64,000 bases of DNA. It comes from Adiantum capillus-veneris (lineage: Eukaryota; Streptophyta; Polypodiopsida; Polypodiales; Pteridaceae). Where the stretch lies: assembly GCA_014529385.2 (NCBI GenBank), contig CM043948.1:23552451-23616450 (forward strand), given 5' to 3'. Shown one piece after another: positions 21,951 through 34,080 of this stretch; the stretch's first letter is position 1; each line of letters starts with the position of its first letter. Made by a program: the position numbers and the translations under genes. A model generated the notes under the pieces. It was given only the letters and a program-made list of their open reading frames with translations. It was not told where the DNA came from and did not search any database.

Positions 21951-22367
21951 ATAAAATTCAAGATCTCACTTTATCAAGAGACAGAGACTTAGAGACAAAA
22001 ACACTTTATTGATGAAGATTTATTACAATCGAAACCCCTCAAGGTTTAGGATAACTCATGATCAATTTATTACATGGCTTTAGGAATGCTTATAAGATAT
22101 GCCTAGCAGGTTGTGTTCACATGATACTCTACTTTATTCGTGAAGTAGTTCCTATACTCATCCTTGAGTGGATAGTAAACTATGGTGTCGAGCCGGGATT
22201 CTTCTTTTGGTACTCCAAAAGTCCTAACTCTGTTTGCTGGGATTACATTAGTGACCTTCTCCAAGAGCCACTTGTTGAGGGTTTGATCGGTGCTGTCACA
22301 GCGACAGTCAGGTCCATACGTGTAGGCAGCAAGTAGAATATCTGCACCACCCTCAATTCTTCTCCCT
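21951..22367 (-). other. 5' part of the internal region of the same element
   Basis: Between gag and the right-hand repeat. One 92-codon minus frame (MIIPLGRRIEGGADIL...) has no family match known to me. No clear primer site could be recognised. Confidence 0.35.
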
Positions 22368-23362
22368 AATGGAATAATCATATAGCAATTTAGGGAGTGT
22401 CTAATGAGAAATTTAACTGTGATTATGCATACTAGCAGCGGAATTATGAGACCATAGAAGGAATTATAACATAACGTGAAATTAGCTTTATGTTACCGTA
22501 GTTTGGGCTGAATTTGAATCAATTTGCTGATCCAATGGAGCTTCTTGTGGCGAGAATTGGGCAGCACTTCCATCTTTTGCTCCTTCTCCAAAGGCTATGT
22601 GTGCCGGCAGCATCTCCCCAAGGTGTGTATGTATGTGTGTGTGTGTATACTGAATGTGTGTGTGAGCATATATGTGTTTGTGTGTGTGTGTGAGCATGCT
22701 CTTATATAGGCTCACAAGATCAAAATTTTGAAATCACCTGCTATGCTGGTCCGGAGTCCACTCAAGCCTTCATGGGCAGGGTTACTTGCATGGGGTGCAT
22801 GGGCTGCAAAGTGTCCCATTTGCTATTCTAACTCACTCACTCACTATCTCTCAAGCTGGGAAAGTAGCCCACGATCCCTATCTGCGTGTGAGGGTGCCCT
22901 CTACCTACCATATCAACTCAGCAATGGCCTGGAGCCGGTTCCCACACAGCTCCCGAGCCCCCCCGAACAACCTTAGGAAAAATTGTTTTTAATCCTAGAC
23001 GGGCAATTCTAATCAGATTTTGATGCCGAAACTTGCTATGCTAAGCCAGAACTAAGGTGCACAATCCCGAGTACCTGCCATATTTAGCAGCCCCCGACGT
23101 TCGAAAATGCATTTTTTTAAAATTTGGGGTACGGGTGCAGTTTTCCGAGACGGTTAAAACTAGACGGGTCAGGTGATCAAAACTTACTATTTTTGGAAAT
23201 TTTCCACAAAAATTATTTTAACTCACTTTTGGAAGCTTTATGACATTCTAAACATCATGGCACCGATAGATTTTGGAAAACTGCTAAAAATAGTAACTTT
23301 TTTCATTATGATTGTTTCATGGTACAATGGTGTTCTTTTAGCTCGGGGTCGGAGACCTTACA
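22368..23362 (-). repeat. Right copy of the 1-kb LTR-like repeat (5' LTR)
   Basis: Aligns with 19772-20772 in direct orientation with scattered substitutions and small indels; the (GT)n is a different length. With the gag between, the pair defines a minus-strand element of about 3.6 kb lacking pol. Confidence 0.75.
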
Positions 23363-24102
23363 CTCCACATTAAATTTGATAATCCCTTTTTGTTCATGAT
23401 GCAAGTGCTTTCGAAAAATGTCAGGGACTTGGTCTTACCAATAGAGAGACTCTCTCTATGGTAGTGTCTTGCCCAATTTTACAAAGAAAATAGTGAAAGT
23501 GCGAGCTTAATAATCTCGATTGTAAAGCCACCCTTCACAAAAAACTTTGTGAAGCACCTCTTCACAAGAGGAAAAAAAAATTACCTTGATTTTGATGTTA
23601 AGCCTTAGTTTGAAATTCAACTTATGAACTTTGATACGTTCCAAGCCTTTGTTGTTTCCTTGGAATGCTTGGAATTTGCGACGTCGAAAAGAGGTATGAA
23701 GCTTGAAGGATGCTCAAAGAAGTTTCAAAATTGAGTAGCTCAAAAGTTTGGTTTTTTGAAGTTATGAAGCTCAGATGCTAGGTTGTCTTTGATCTCTTTG
23801 AGAGATTTGAAACTGCTTGGCCGCTCAAGTTTGTTGAAAAACTTGAAAAAAGTCAAGAGCTTGAATTTACTCGAGTCTCCTTACTCGCCTTGCTAAACTT
23901 GTGTGAAGCTTTGCTTAGGAAAGGGGATAAGGTCCAAGGTAAAAAACTCACTAAAAATATAATTATTAGAGAGTGCATACGATAGTGGGTAGCTTTCCCA
24001 CTTTAAATCAAAGTTTTTTGCAATATGAAAGAGTTATAAAACCTGAAAACTATTTTTTTATGAGAAGATGTCAAAAAATTTCAACATCAACAAGGGTCGT
24101 CA
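23363..24102. other. No recognisable feature
   Basis: About 740 bp, A/T-rich, without supportable coding potential. Confidence 0.5.

Positions 24103-24138
<36 letters not shown>
24103..24138 (+). repeat. Poly-G run (36 bp)
   Basis: Uninterrupted G run directly after CGTCA. It sits inside the 3' end of an integrase fragment. Such runs are error-prone and may not have the true length. Confidence 0.95.
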
Positions 24139-24476
24139 CTGATTTGAGCAGTAGGGAGTGTGTGGATAGTGTGTGGGAGGTCTCCCAAGCCTTGAATGCA
24201 AGTTTTTTCAAATCTTTTCTTGTCTGCATAATGCTTCTGTCTGTCCTGAGCTGCTTGAATATCCTTGCGAATTGCTCTAGTCTGCGCTTCCATATCTTCT
24301 AACGTTTGCTTTGAGGCCTCCATTTTAATAGTTGGATCACAAAAGTTCAGTGGAGCTATACACTCTTGTCCATAGAGTGCCTTGAATGGTGACATTTCTA
24401 TGGATGGGATTTGAATCCTAGTGAAATTAGGCATAGTCAATAGGGACGATTGTTTGCTAGCTATTTTGGATTGCAT
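24139..24476 (-). pseudogene. pol: Ty3-type integrase C-terminal fragment
   Basis: Minus strand: QIPSIEMSPFKALYGQECIA, then PTIKMEASKQTLEDMEAQTR and AIRKDIQAAQDRQKHYADKK are diagnostic of the region after the catalytic core in plant Ty3/Gypsy integrases. Only about 90 residues remain, ended by the poly-G run. Confidence 0.85.
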
Positions 24477-24479
24477 TTT

Positions 24480-25347
24480 TAAGTGACTTGAATACCCTAG
24501 ATCAACAAGTATTCAATGCCAAAAATTAGTTCCTAATAATCAGCCATTAATTCCTCGTTTATTCTACAATGCCTTCTGCATGGCAAGACACCAAAAGAAC
24601 CACTAACAAAACAACACAATGAGAATGGCAGATGAGAAATCTTCTTACTAGTTACATGCAAGCCACTATGGCAATGTGACTAAGCACCTGTTGTCAAAGG
24701 ATCATGATATCGTAAATTTGTGAAGGTCTATGAAATCATTTATTTCAATTCCATATCATAAAGTATGGAACAAATACAACCATTAAAAAGAAACAATGTT
24801 GTCATTAAACTATTGTACACTAGCCATACATTTATGTATACCATAGTATATGCATATAAGTTCCAAAGATATTTAAGGACAATAAGCATGTGCTAGAGCT
24901 ATCATGTGATCACTTTGAGTCAATATGCAAGAGCAATCAAAAGAAGAAACCACTTGGAAGCTAGTGCGGTACGAGTAATAGGCAGTTTGTAGCCCGTGGC
25001 CTCCCCTTAGTGTGCCACTTGTAAGGGGCATGGCTTTGTTGTCGCATGAGGAGGTTGGGCAACTGGTGCACAACTTATAAGGGAATGACAATGAGTGCAT
25101 CATATTGTGAGCAAGGGGAAACACAGTAAGCACACCATATTGCTGACATGGGGCTACCCTAAACGCGGGCATGCAAGGGGTAACACATTGATTGTGTCAT
25201 GCAAGCAAGGGGCACATGAATGTGTGTGCGCACAGGGCTTGGTGCGAGTGCTGTACTGAGCAATCTCCTGGCCATTGCCCACCTTCTCTAGACTTACATG
25301 TTACGATGCTAAACTTAGCCCAGTTCTATGTTTACAATGTACACATT

Positions 25348-25350
<3 letters not shown>
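24480..25350. other. No recognisable feature
   Basis: About 870 bp with no supportable gene. A 99-codon minus frame at 24,873-25,172 has no family character. Confidence 0.5.

Positions 25351-25351
<1 letters not shown>

Positions 25352-25429
<78 letters not shown>
25352..25429 (+). repeat. (GA)n microsatellite, 78 bp
   Basis: About 39 uninterrupted GA units. Confidence 0.97.
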
Positions 25430-25433
<4 letters not shown>

Positions 25434-25539
25434 TGAAGTTGGGCCACTGAAGTGAGAGAGTCACCCATGCAAGGTTGAAGTTGGTCCAAGTTGGGTTCAA
25501 TATTGGGTCCTTGTATGTTATTCTAGGGGTGGGTGGGCC

Positions 25540-25718
25540 TCGTTACTAATTGACACCTCCTTTTGGGAAGCGGGATCAATGGCTCACGATCATCGACTGA
25601 TTGTGACCGTTGGATTGCCTATGGAATGCAAAAGATTCCCACTTTCTGAGATCCGGGGCTTGAACCCGCTATCCACTCCCCCACGGAATTGACTCTAACC
25701 ACTAGGCTATTGCGCGTT
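25540..25718 (-). mobile_element. tRNA-derived SINE
   Basis: On the minus strand a pol III A box TAGCCTAGTGG (25699-25709) is followed by a B box GGGTTCAAGCC (25657-25667), 42 nt from start of A to start of B, which is tRNA-like spacing. The flanks do not form an acceptor stem, so this is not a tRNA gene. A ~110-bp non-tRNA body follows to about 25,540. I could not find a target duplication or tail, so the 3' limit is uncertain. Confidence 0.6.
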
Positions 25719-25744
25719 CGTTGAAAGGTGTGTATGTGTGGTAA

Positions 25745-25960
25745 GTTTATATATCACGATGTTGCGGACAAGTTTACACCTAGTTCACATTGAGTTCACA
25801 TCAATTTGGTGTGGTGTGCAGACCCTCCCCAGTTCACACCAAGCTCACACTTCTTTCACGATGAGTTCGCACCGAGTTCACACCAAATTCAATGTGGTGG
25901 ACACACCTCCCGAGTTCACTCTTGGTTCACATCTAGTTCAAACGGCGATCGGACGGCCCG
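25745..25960 (+). repeat. Degenerate tandem repeat of an AGTTCACACC motif
   Basis: At least nine variants of AGTTCACACC / GGTTCACATC occur at irregular 10-40 bp steps. No coding sense. Might be the end of a DNA element. Confidence 0.5.
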
Positions 25961-26013
25961 GATTGCACCCGCCTCGCGATGCCTACTATTGGCCATGTGA
26001 TCCCACGAACCTA

Positions 26014-26087
26014 GGGATGGGATTTGAATCCTAGTAAAATTAGGCATAGTCAATAGGGACGATTGTTTGCCATCTATTTTGGATTAG
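26014..26087 (-). repeat. Second copy of a 70-bp piece of the integrase fragment
   Basis: GGATGGGATTTGAATCCTAG and the following ~50 bp repeat 24402-24472 with a few substitutions, encoding the same MTMPNFTRIQIPS-type stretch on the minus strand. Confidence 0.75.
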
Positions 26088-26397
26088 GCATAGTCTAAAG
26101 GCTCCGATCGAGTCGAGGGTGCCCGAGTCCAGAGATTGGAGAGTCGATTTTCAGCCGTTCATGAAAGAACAATGAATTTTTCCTTGTTTTGGCTGAAAAT
26201 AGAGTACCAAGAGAAGGGTAATTTGACGCTGCAAATGCATCCATGAAGCCCAAATCGATCAATTTGCAATAGAGCTTGCACATTTTACTGATTAAGCAAG
26301 GTAATTAGAGGTGTTAAACTTCATGCAAACTCAATGAAACTTGGGCAATTAGGGGTTGTTAGTGATGGGCTTGGAATTGCTAATCTAATGGCCGTAG

Positions 26398-26482
26398 GCT
26401 CTGATATCAATTGTTGGGCTTGTGGGATAGAGAAAGAGCTCTCATGGAGGCTTGAATTGTTGAATAGCCATGGCTACACACA

Positions 26483-26522
<40 letters not shown>

Positions 26523-26676
26523 CCACTTTCCAATACTCAATATACAAGAATGTACAATGAAATACCTTTACAACATAGCATAACTCATATATAAAAAGGA
26601 GGGTATATATACAAAAGGTTTGACAACCAATATCTGATAGCTCTCATCTCCAGGTGTCTTTCAAAGTAGCCCAACA
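26398..26676 (-). repeat. Copia-type LTR (26412-26676) with primer site
   Basis: A 265-bp LTR with perfect 8-bp inverted ends TGTTGGGC/GCCCAACA. Immediately to its left GCTCTGATATCA (26398-26409) is the complement of TGATATCAGAGC, an initiator-tRNA primer site, so this is a 5' LTR on the minus strand. It contains (GA)n at 26484-26518. The internal region is mostly lost; the other LTR was not found. Confidence 0.75.
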
Positions 26677-26959
26677 CACATAGATATTTTGTGTCACTTC
26701 AAAGATTGCACTAGGTGTAGAAGGAGTTCTCATGCCCATGAGACTTTTAGTCTTGAGTGTCCTCTGAGTATCACATTCCCTGCCATTATTTTGCACATTG
26801 TTTCTACAAAATTTTCAATGACTTTTTTGAGTTTCCCTAGCTCAGAATTTTCCCCTACCACCTGTATTTTTCCTTTGGTTATCAAAAACCTACTCATTGT
26901 CATAATTTTGGTAACTCTAAACCTCAACCATGTCCTTGACTTGCTTCACCAACGTTATT

Positions 26960-27222
26960 CTCTTCTCCAATTTTTAATGATACAAGTTTTGTCAAACTTG
27001 AAATGTATTTGAGTGTATGAATAGAGGTCTCAAATTTATTGTATATTGGTTCTAAATCACACAAGGATGGCTCCATGCCATGACAAGGGTAGGACTAGGG
27101 GGTATGGCCCTATACTTGAGTAGTTTAGGGGTTCCCTAAACATAAACTAGAGGTCTATAAAAGGGATACGACTGGGTGGAGAACGAATGCCCAATCCCTT
27201 GCCCTTTCAATGGTATCAGAGA
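26960..27222 (+). repeat. End of a 5' LTR with primer site (+ strand)
   Basis: TCTATAAAAGGG at about 27,155 is a TATA box; the LTR ends CCCTTTCA followed by TGGTATCAGAGA at 27211-27222, a Copia-type primer site. The body that should follow is replaced by poly-C and (TC)n. The LTR start is not resolved. Confidence 0.55.
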
Positions 27223-27273
27223 TCAGGGAAAGTGGGGGAAGGGGGAGGTATGGAGAGTCTTGCATGGGTTGCA

Positions 27274-27275
<2 letters not shown>

Positions 27276-27338
<63 letters not shown>
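27276..27338 (+). repeat. Poly-C run (33 bp) followed by (TC)15
   Basis: Poly-C at 27276-27308 grades into TC repeats at 27309-27338. Run length may be inaccurate. Confidence 0.95.
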
Positions 27339-27341
<3 letters not shown>

Positions 27342-27536
27342 TTCTCTGACTAGTCGCACATATAGAAACATGAAGCAGACACGAACCATCCAACGATTTC
27401 ACTTACGTGATCACTATCGTGTGATTACTTTAATAACTCTAGTAATTACACAAAAAAAGACGTGATCAAAGATCATGTTAATTGTTAACGTGACTTTGAT
27501 GATGACCGGCAAAAGCCCATAGATCTGGTTAGCCCA

Positions 27537-27622
27537 CCGAGATTTTTTATTTTATCGGCGGGCCCATCGGGGAAAAGACATAGCCCGGCGGGCCCGATGA
27601 GAAAATAAAAAATCTCGATAGG
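27537..27622. repeat. Inverted repeat / hairpin
   Basis: Left arm CCGAGATTTTTTATTTTATC plus GGCGGGCCC pairs with right arm GGGCCCGATGAG plus AAAATAAAAAATCTCGATAGG over ~30 bp with few mismatches, loop of ~22 bp containing AGCCCGGCGGG. A related hairpin lies at 34,476-34,523. Confidence 0.75.
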
Positions 27623-28629
27623 TGTAATTATATAGAATAAACCTCGTGCTTACTATGGTGCTTTGACTAGGTAAATCCTTGAGGAGTGTATCCGAGTGCG
27701 GGTACAATCATCTCCTTGTGAATTGACCTAAGGTTACAGAGTCACATGTCCTTGTTTTGGGCCAAACGTGATTCTTAATTCGGTAACCACTTCTAAAAGT
27801 ATTTAAATCCTTCACCAAACATAAAGATACAAAACCAAAACAATTGAGAATTTGTAGAGTCATGCTCATTGTGACAAAGCCGTTGGTCCATATGAGGACT
27901 GCAATTGGTTTTAGAAGATGAGCATATGCAAATACGAGTCGATAGTCAAGTGTACTGGGCATATAAAGATCCTTGATGTTTTGAATTTTTCACCATCATT
28001 TATTTGAGTTGATATACAATTTCACTGCAAAATATAAGAGCTATAATCCTTAATTGGGTGAAAACAGCTTTCATGTATTGAATTGGATACATAAGGGGGC
28101 TACAATCCTTGGCTGGGTACAAGTAGTCCTCAATTGTGTGATTGTATTGAATATTTCTTTGCGTTATTTCATGCATTGGTTTATATAGAGAGTGCATTAT
28201 GTATTATGAAAGATTGTTAGTGCATGACATAACCACTCATATATATTATTACTTTCGTGTGTTTTTGTAAATAATTGACATGTTTCTGTGTAGAACTTGA
28301 TTATTCTTTGTAGAATTTGAAATTAGATGTATCTTATTGTTTGCAAATCAAAGAGGATGTATAAATAATCATAATAATAATAATTGCATTGAGAAATTCA
28401 TAACATTGTTGTATTTATAATGTTATGCAGAGAGTGCGTTGCAATGTGTATGTTTGCTCACAACATAGGTGATCGATATGTGGATTGACTAGAGTGCATT
28501 GCAAATCTCATATTGTGCACATTTGATTACTTTCTTAGTGATTGGTTTTTTAATATATATTGAAAAGAAGAAAAATGTTTTAAAAATTGAACATCTAGTT
28601 CTTATGTCTTCAGTTTTAAATTAAAAGTA
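27623..28629. other. Leader side of the hAT gene; no recognised feature
   Basis: About 1 kb, AT-rich, without supportable coding sequence. May hold the 5' end of the hAT element. Confidence 0.4.
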
Positions 28630-30748
28630 ATGGAGCAAAATGTCGGCACAAGTGGTACTAAGAAGCCAAAGAATAAAAAATCTCCTGGCAAAGAGTGGGA
28701 TTATTCTCACAACATACGCGGTTGATATATAGAGTGGAAATGTAAATTTTGCTTCATAACAAAATCAAGCGGTGCACCACGTATTAGGTATCATGTTTTG
28801 GGTAGCATTAAAAAGAGTTGTAAGAAATGTGAACATTCTCAAACACCTGCAGTTGTAAAGCGTTTGAGAGAAGAGCTCGTAAAAAAGGGTGGCAAGAGAC
28901 AGAGATATATAGCTCTATTATGGATGCAAGTCAAGAGCAGCTAGAGCCAAATATTAACTCTAGTGATCCTGTGGTGACACTAACTAACCTTGGAGAACAG
29001 CCTGCCGTCGGCAGGGAGAGAAAATGTCAAGCAACGTTCCTTTTAAGCATCACAATAAAGGTGGACTTGGTCAAATGCGTCAAAAATTATTGCATCAAAG
29101 TTTTCGCATGCAGTCTCTAGAAGAAGCACAAACTACACTCGTCAAAGCAATTTTCTTTACTAGAAGTGCTTTGGTCATGGTAGACAACGATCATTGGAAG
29201 GCCACTTGGAAGAAAATCGGTGATTTTGGCTCAGGATTTTCAGCTCCTTCTTATCACACGATACGAAATGTTCCTTGGACAAATGTTACATCAAAGTCAA
29301 AGAGCCTGTTGCCAAAATAATACTTGGAAATATTTCGCTTTCAGGATGCACAATTGTGAGTGATGGTTGGTCAAATATTCAAAGAAGACCACTGATCAAT
29401 GTAATGCTGGTTTGTCCAAGGGGAGAAACGTTCATAAAAGCGTTTAACAATTTTGGTGCAATTAAACGTGGCAAATATATTTTTGAGGTCTTGATTAATG
29501 TAATTAAAGAAATCAGAGCTGAACATGTCGTTCAGGTAGTCATGGACAACGCAAAAAACTGTAAAAATGCTAGCAAATTAATAAAGAAGTGCTTTCCATA
29601 CATTTTTGCCAATGGTTGTAATACAGACAGCTTAAACTTGGTGTTGAAGGATTGGTACACTAGTGAAGAAACCACATGGTTTGCCAAAATAGTTGACATA
29701 GCACGGCAAGTTGTGAAATTTATCTTGAAATGACAAAGAGTGCTCGATTGGTACAGAATGCGTATGTCAGTGATGTTGAAACTTCCTGCTAAAATTGGAT
29801 CTTGCACGCAATTTTATAGATTGGAATCACTTCTCCACAATAACTACACTGTGATTGACACTATCAATTGCACGACCTTTGATGAATGGCAGCTTGAGCA
29901 GAAAGAAAAAGTGAAAGAGAAGATTACATGTCTACGTGGCTCTATTAACCAGGCTTCTTGGTGGAGGAGTGTAATGGATGCATACCATGTAATGATGCCC
30001 GTTATGTTCGCGATTCGTAACCTTGATCAGAAGGCGCCAAATATGGGCAAAGTGTGGATGACATGGTGGTCCATCCAACAGAGTCTTGAAAATCTTGAGG
30101 AGCTACAAGAGTTTGTAGGAGAGAAGGAGTGGTGACTACCATTCTCTGGAAAACAACGAATAATTTTAGCCAAGTATTTTCTTTCAAGATGGAAGAGTTC
30201 TCATAGTCCACTCCATAGTGTGGCTTACATGCTCGATTCAAAGTATTTGAATTTAGATATGATGTCCAATACAGAGGTGGTCAATGATTTCTATCACGTG
30301 GTCAACACGTTCTACTCCAACGTTCATGACTGAATTGATTGTATCAAAGAAATGAGTGAGTTTAGATTAAAAGAAGGTCTTTTTTGTGATTGATTTTGTA
30401 CAGTCAATGACAAAAGAGAAACATGCATGGAAGTGGTGGATGATAAATGGTGGAGAGCATTACTCGACCTTACGTCCCCTTGCAATGAAAGTATTGGCAC
30501 AATGTGTATCAAACTCCAGTTCAGAGAGAAACTGGAGTATGTACAAGTATGTTCGTAGCACTATTCACAACAAATTATTAGCATACATATCTAAAAAAAT
30601 AGTGTATATGTTATGCAACAAAAAGATACTTCATCACATCAAAAGTGTTGGCTACAAGGAGGAAATGCCAACCTGGTTGTGTGATTGTCAAAACGAAGAC
30701 GAAGAAGAAATCAATCTCAGCATATCTCCTTGGTCACTTTTTTATTGA
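28630..30748 (+). pseudogene. hAT-superfamily transposase, broken
   Basis: Cut-and-paste transposase. Start ATG at 28630. BED zinc finger at 28,700-28,870 (YIEWKCKFCFITKSSG... RYHV... KSCKKCEHSQ) with TGA at 28723. After frame changes, KATWKKIGDFGSGFSAPSYH and the DUF659-type part of the RNase H fold (SGCTIVSDGWSNIQRRPLIN, VVQVVMDNAKNCKNASKLI) with a stop at 29731. The long insertion helix region follows (QASWWRSVMDAYHVMMPVMF). The C-terminal dimerisation region has NSSSERNWSMYKYVRSTIHN at 30,510-30,570. At least two stops and two frameshifts. Family order and spacing are otherwise complete. Convergent with a kinase-like gene at 31.3-32.7 kb. Confidence 0.88.
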
Positions 30749-31283
30749 CTCTTTCCATTGCATGTGGTTTGGATCTGTTCATTTTGATAGTCATCGAGTA
30801 GTGTGCATGTTGCTTGTTGTGTCGACATACCATGCGCTAGAGATTTTATGTGTTGAAATGCATTAACAGTCGCTTGTTGTTGATCATCAAGCGTTGATTG
30901 CGTACCACAAACTTGTTCTTTATGGGCCATAGTACCTTAGAGCTGCAATGTACAAATAGACAAATATTCAATATCATTGACAAAAATGTATTCTCTCGAT
31001 TCAACAGTCTCACAGATACACAAAGGCTCTGTTCTCGTCCACTACATAGCACGTCGTAGGCTCCTTAAATCATATCACAATTGATGCGAAAAACAAAATC
31101 ACAACTGACTGAAACAATTGAACCACAAGACAAATGACTAAAGATAATTGATGCGATTGAAATACAAAACGATTGATCCAATACAAGAAGACCCAATGAG
31201 GTGAACCACCCCAAAGGGCGACAATAGACTTCAATACAAATGAAATAACCAAACAACAAGACAAGTGTATAGCACAAAAATGT

Positions 31284-32740
31284 TTAGGCCGGGTAAAAAG
31301 ATGGCGTAAGTTCAACAAGCAATCGTTGGATAGGATTAAGGTCTCTCTTTAAATGATCTTTAAAAAATATCAAAATATCTGATGTGTTTCTTCTCATTTC
31401 TTGCTCTCTTAGCTTCGTCCAACAGTCAACTTTTGTCTCAATGGCCCTCATGACATCTTGATCGGGGTGGTAAAATACTTCTTCAGGGAAATAAACTTTC
31501 TTAGCTGCACTCCAGAAGTCTATCAATATGTCAAATAGATAACCTAATGAATAAATGTCCATTGATTTTATATATGTATTTGCACACCGTGGATCATATA
31601 TTTTTGGAGCAATCCATGGTCACTTTGCAATCTCTCCTTTCCCTGCTGATTGTGCCGCCAAAACTGCAAAGTCTAATTGAGCGCTTGGATGCAAATAATT
31701 ATATGACACACGCTTGCTTGACGTTCTAAGCATCATGTCCAATGAATGATGCCGATGGGAGGTTTCTTTGTGCGAGTAAAGTCCAACATTATGTTGAAAG
31801 GGTGTAGGTCGCTGTGCACTATACCAACAGAGTGAGCAGCCGCAACGCAATCAATTAAAGGGTGACAAATTACTGACATCTACTCAAGCACTACTTTGAT
31901 TCGTGCAGTCTCTATCTTTGATAAGCGCTAATTTGCTGGTGGCAATGACCTCCAGCCCTGTTGTAGCCTTTGCATGTGGCGTTTGAATGCTCCTTGGCCG
32001 AATGGAAAGCGACACATCATGTCCCCCAAGGTGCCCCCGTTGTAGTATGGAAATATTGTGATCCAAGGAGCTTCAGTGGTAAAGTCAATGAATCTTATAA
32101 TGGAGGGGTGAAGTGTTCGCATTCCTTGTTCTGTCTAAAAGATGTCAAATTTTGCCTCACTCCCTCCCTTGTAGCATTTTCCCACATATGTAATGTGCTC
32201 TAGAAACAAAGAGATACCTTTAATGGTGTATAATGTGCACACACCAAAAGAGCCTGCTCCAACCCTTGTACCTTCTACCAGGGCCTTGTGGGGAATGCCA
32301 ATCAAATGGGCACACTTGGCATTCAATGCCATGCGCATGATTGTGCCAGTGTGCTGACATCTATTCGGACACCCACAGTCGCTTGCACATCTTGGGCCAT
32401 CTTCAATCTCTTCGGTAAGGAAGCTTGGTCCAGAGCTTTCATCCGCTTCATCTTGACCTTCTGTTCCTCCCATAATTTGTTCCAAAGCTCTAATTTTTCC
32501 ATACGCACGTGGGAGGGATATCTTCCTTTAAGTTTCTACAAAACAGACTTTCATATTGCCCAACACTCTCCTAACCTTGTGGTGGCCGTCAAATTCTCAA
32601 ATCCCTGTTGGAATCAGCAACTCATATTGGCCTTCACCTCACAACCTACACTCTTCATTCTCCTATATAGTGCTAGTGGCGTCTTTGATGAAGACAACAC
32701 TTTCACTAATCTGCTATATGCGACCATCTGTACATGATGA
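31284..32740 (-). pseudogene. Protein-kinase-like gene, degenerate
   Basis: Minus strand, N to C: helical region (VKVLSSSKTPLALYRRMKSV; KLELWNKLWEEQKVKMKRMK), glycine loop VGAGSFGVCTLYTIK near 32,250, LHPSIIRFIDFTTEAPWI, YYNGGTLGDMM, catalytic loop HSDLHPFNIML near 31,790-31,820 (His-Ser-Asp for His-Arg-Asp, Asp and Asn kept), a PWIAPKI activation-end motif, and MDIYSLGYLFDILIDF for the helix after it. Stops and frameshifts are scattered; a clear DFG was not found. Either a host kinase pseudogene or cargo of the neighbouring DNA element; the family was not recognised. Confidence 0.75.
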
Positions 32741-33689
32741 TATTGCCAAAATACATTCTTTTCGAATGGCGCACATAATAATTTTCTTTTGATATGACAT
32801 CATTTTAGCACTAGACAATAAAAAACAACATATTAAATACAATTTTATGAGTGCATACTGCCGTAACACTCTCACACTCGTTCAGACAAACCATAACCAT
32901 GACTTGAAGATTTTAAGAAATGTACACGATTATATTGATGCACATTGGAACAATGTTTATTGTAAAATGCAATGTTTACTCGTGTAAAATGCAGATCAAA
33001 CAAGTGGTTTTTAAGAACTTCATCCAGATCAAACAATACGGGTTAAAAACTGGAAACATTTCAACAAATTGTGAATTTATTACTTATATTTTCCACCGTG
33101 CACTCTCACACTAGTTCAAACAAAGCATACACTGACTTAAAGACTTCAAAAAATTATGCAAGCTTATATCACTTCAGGTCGATAATCATTTTGACTTTAC
33201 AATGATATGTTTACTCGTGTAAAATGCAATAAAAATAAGTAACTCCTATTAAAATTGTCCAAATCTAACAAGACATGTCAAAACCCAAAATAATTCAAAA
33301 TTTTCCGATAGAGCATAAGACCTGAGTTTATATTTTGCACGTTATCATGATTCATTTTTAAAAAATTCCTCTTGGAAGATACATGCATCGTGACGTACAT
33401 ATTGCCAATTTTATTTTAGCTCATTTTAAAACATTGAAAGTATACAAACCAATGATAAAGTGCAAAGAACGTCTTGCTCTTTAAAAAGAGAAAAATGAAT
33501 ATTTAACATGCAGATTATGTGTATATACTTTTTTACATAGACTTTATGTAAATGTAGCATTTAAAATAGCCATGATGATTGATGAATAAATCATTCTTTT
33601 AAATATGATTAGCTAGTATATATTTTCATAAGAACACTTAAAAACAACAATATTGAACAAATCAAACATTTGGATATGAAATACTCTTC
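32741..33689. other. AT-rich non-coding stretch
   Basis: No coding potential. Phrases such as TTTACTCGTGTAAAATGCA recur (about 32,972 and 33,210), hinting at local duplication. Confidence 0.5.
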
Positions 33690-34080
33690 AGGGCCGCATT
33701 ACCCACCAAGTATTTCATATACTTAATACTTAAAAAAATGAACTGCACATGCACATACAAGTTATATGGCGTTTGTACGGTCTGGTTGACGATCTAAACG
33801 CCACATTTATGCAAAAACTTATGCTTCTAACAAAAGACACTTAATTAGTTGGGTTACCGATCGAGTGCCACCGGAATCTAAAGAGAAATGATGGCTTGCA
33901 TACGAGCATCATATAGCCACGTTACCGATCGATTCCCATATGTTTTTTTAGAAAGGGAAAGGAAAGTTGACACACCATAAGGATACTAGAATCACCGCAT
34001 TACCGATGTAGTATCCAGAAAGTGAGCCAATACTTATCACAAGGACACCATATTTCCCGCGTCACTGAGGTGATGCCCTC
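33690..34080. repeat. Degenerate ~70-bp tandem repeat
   Basis: A motif like GCATTACCGATCGAGT recurs near 33,697, 33,853, 33,921, 33,997 and 34,060 with ~65-75 bp spacing, each followed by a short T/C-rich or CCATAT stretch. Divergent but regular. Confidence 0.5.

Noticed and set aside
25640-25720. tRNA gene on the minus strand
   Set aside because: A and B boxes are present but 5' and 3' ends do not pair into an acceptor stem, so it is called a SINE.
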